Source: Gallintestinimicrobium propionicum | GTDB lineage: Bacteria > Bacillota > Clostridia > Lachnospirales > Lachnospiraceae | Direction of reading: 5' to 3' | Length of the DNA: 64,000 bases | NCBI RefSeq assembly: GCF_025567525.1 | Contig: NZ_JAOQJY010000013.1 | Location: forward strand, 1-64,000 | Shown here: one piece after another, positions 62,525 to 64,000 of the stretch | Numbering within the stretch: the stretch's first letter is position 1 | Layout: the number at the start of each line of letters is the position of its first letter | Notes under the pieces: model-generated | Told to the model about the DNA's origin: nothing | Database searches by the model: none | The model's input: only the letters and a program-made list of their open reading frames with translations | Program-made: the position numbers and the translations under genes

Positions 62525-63221
62525 CTTCTTTCCGGTTTTTTCTTACCACATTCATAAACAAATCTTCAAGATTATCTCCCTGCTTTAATGCTCCTTCGTA
62601 TCCTAAGATTCCACCTGAAATAATCCCGACTTTATCTGCAAGTAACTGTACCTCCGAGAGAATATGACTGGAGAGAATTACAGTGATTCCCTGTTCCGGA
62701 AAAGACCGAATCAGCTCTCGTAATTCCTCGATTCCTATTGGATCTAATCCATTCGTAGGTTCATCCAATATCAAAAGTTCCGGTTCTCCAAGCAATGCCA
62801 TTGCAATGCCTAGTCTTTGCTTCATTCCCAAAGAAAACTGTCCTGCTTTCTTCTTTCCGGTATTTGTAAGTGATACAATCTGCAAGACCTCATCAATTCT
62901 GTTTTCATCTGTACCAAGCAATAATTGTCTTACCTTCAAATTCTCTCTGGCGGAAAGATTTTCATAAATAGGCGGATTCTCAATTAACGCTCCTATTTTT
63001 GATAAATCTTTCCTATCCCAAAGTTTTCCATCAAAGTAAATCTTTCCTGCAGTGGGTTTCATCATACCGGTCAACATTTTCAATGTGGTAGATTTTCCCG
63101 CACCATTCGGTCCAAGCAGTCCATAAATCTGTCCCTTTTCGATATTAAGCGAAACATTATTTACCGCTTTCTGTTTTCTAAAATATTTACATAGATTTTG
63201 TGTCTGCAACATCATTTCCAT
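62508..63221 (-). CDS. Lantibiotic-protection ABC transporter ATPase (LanF/CprA-like)
   Basis: The 237-aa ATPase shows Walker A GLLGPNGAGKSTTLKML, the Q-loop region GALIENPPIYENLSARENL, the signature FSLGMKQRLGIAMALLG, Walker B LLILDEPTNGLDPIG and the H-loop ILSSHILSEVQLL. This is the BcrA/LanF subtype. It is first in the order ATPase, permease, permease, regulator, kinase, as in CprABC-CprRK of Clostridioides difficile. Confidence 0.92.
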   Translation of the reverse strand: MEMMLQTQNLCKYFRKQKAVNNVSLNIEKGQIYGLLGPNGAGKSTTLKMLTGMMKPTAGKIYFDGKLWDRKDLSKIGALIENPPIYENLSARENLKVRQLLLGTDENRIDEVLQIVSLTNTGKKKAGQFSLGMKQRLGIAMALLGEPELLILDEPTNGLDPIGIEELRELIRSFPEQGITVILSSHILSEVQLLADKVGIISGGILGYEGALKQGDNLEDLFMNVVRKNRKEGEIHG

Positions 63222-63240
63222 CTTTACTATCCTTCCTTCT

Positions 63241-63264
63241 ATATTTCATTTCTTACTGAAATAT
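63241..63264. promoter_or_regulatory. Inverted repeat upstream of the ABC operon
   Basis: ATATTTCA and TGAAATAT are perfect 8-bp arms with an 8-bp spacer, 20-43 nt before the ATPase start. Its place fits an operator for the linked regulator, but the binding site is not proven. Confidence 0.4.
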
Positions 63265-63308
63265 AATCTATCAGGGAAAAATAAAGATTTGATGAAGTTT
63301 GCTACATT

Positions 63309-63908
63309 TTAGAAAATCTGTCCCGGAAGTTTTTTCTTCTCCATATACGGAAACTCTCTATCAAATGCCTCTGCTTCCTTTTCATTTACCAGATACCCTG
63401 CCGGAGGTGCATATTCACCTGTAATTCCATTAAGATATCCCGGCATCAGTTCTTCGCACAGAACGAAAGATGCATCCTCGCCTTCCGGCAATCCATGATA
63501 GCGGATGCCAAACTCACTCGCCTGTCTGAATCCGCTTTTTCCATAAAAATCAATATTCCCTTCAAAACATAGTGCTCCGCATCCAAGCTCTTTTGCTTTT
63601 TCTAAAGAATAATCCAGTAAAATCTTTCCATACCCCTTCCTTTTAAGCTCCGGTGCAATACAGATCGGTCCCATAGTCATAATGGGAATGCTTCTGCCAT
63701 CATCGGCTGCAATCACCGCCTTCATAAACATGTTCTGTCCAATCAACTGTCCATCTAATGTCATGACAAAATCCAATTCTGGAACAAACGCCGGATCGTT
63801 GCGAAGCTGATGGAGTACATAATGCTCCAGACAGCCTGGGCGATACACATTCCAGAAACTCTCCCTTACCAGATTTTCTACCTCATGGTATTCATTTTCT
63901 CTTTCCAA
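63309..63908 (-). CDS. GNAT-family N-acetyltransferase
   Basis: The 199-aa protein is a GNAT enzyme with MTMGPICIAPELKRKGYGKILLDYSLEKAKELG (acetyl-CoA loop) and CFEGNIDFYGKSGF. It starts at a TTG at 63908. A 21-codon frame beginning ATG at 63957 runs into this start in another frame; deleting one G near 63905 would give an ordinary MVIERENEYHEVENL start, so a small frameshift is possible. The substrate is unknown. Confidence 0.82.
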   Translation of the reverse strand: MERENEYHEVENLVRESFWNVYRPGCLEHYVLHQLRNDPAFVPELDFVMTLDGQLIGQNMFMKAVIAADDGRSIPIMTMGPICIAPELKRKGYGKILLDYSLEKAKELGCGALCFEGNIDFYGKSGFRQASEFGIRYHGLPEGEDASFVLCEELMPGYLNGITGEYAPPAGYLVNEKEAEAFDREFPYMEKKKLPGQIF

Positions 63909-64000
63909 TCACCATACGATGATGCTCCTTGCCAACTCCCCATTGTTCTAATCGCATAATTCTCCCTTTTCTCTAATACCTTCCCTATATAAGACCGCTA

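Overview
The window comes from a low-to-moderate GC Gram-positive anaerobe, most likely a gut Lachnospiraceae (Clostridia). The evidence is a SCIFF peptide with its radical SAM maturase, a fused SecDF, a CIRCE-controlled groES-groEL, pta and ackA, meso-diaminopimelate dehydrogenase, a cytoplasmic Cys-type sulfatase, and TTGACA/TATAAT promoters with AGGAGG ribosome sites. Nearly all genes read on the minus strand.

Layout. 0.1-2.1 kb: an IS200/IS605-type TnpA gene, then a complete IS256-family element with an 8-bp target duplication. 2.1-9.7 kb: an accessory sugar-metabolism block with a Gfo/Idh/MocA dehydrogenase, an FAD oxidoreductase, an AraC regulator, two isomerase/epimerases and a sulfatase. 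It contains two short gene scars that record rearrangement. 9.8-18.6 kb: a housekeeping block, DUF177-rpmF and then plsX-acpP-rnc-smc-ftsY-ilvA, nearly without gaps. 18.7-31 kb: SGNH/MBOAT O-acetylation pair, ackA, pta, groES-groEL, efp, a two-component system and a MATE pump. 31-35 kb: flavodoxin, a three-gene unit (zinc-ribbon membrane protein, DUF5685, J-domain protein), DUF368 and tmRNA. 35.5-37.7 kb: AT-rich accessory genes just downstream of ssrA, two of them broken by single-base changes. 37.8-42.7 kb: cell-surface genes. 42.9-50 kb: recJ-secDF-scfB-scfA (SCIFF ranthipeptide), a small TIGR04086-like membrane protein and an Sfp-type phosphopantetheinyl transferase. 50-57.6 kb: ddh, an amidase, hisS, a PPP phosphatase, and an M20 peptidase coupled to two uncharacterised membrane proteins, one DUF5058. 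57.9-59 kb: truncated alcohol dehydrogenase and TetR remnants. 59-63.2 kb: a lantibiotic-resistance type ABC transporter with its two-component system (CprABC-CprRK-like layout). 63.3 kb: a GNAT acetyltransferase.

The most striking non-coding signal is a family of about 35-nt palindromes (arms ACAATAGAATGC / GCATTCTATTGT). At least eight copies lie between 9.8 and 57.7 kb, almost all at or just after the stop codon of a minus-strand gene; one copy supplies the hisS stop codon. I found none in the accessory ends of the window. Other notable items are a hairpin that covers the amidase ribosome site, an 11-bp perfect inverted repeat at the plsX transcript start, and an intercistronic hairpin between scfA and scfB.

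All family assignments are from reading and memory; no database search was run.
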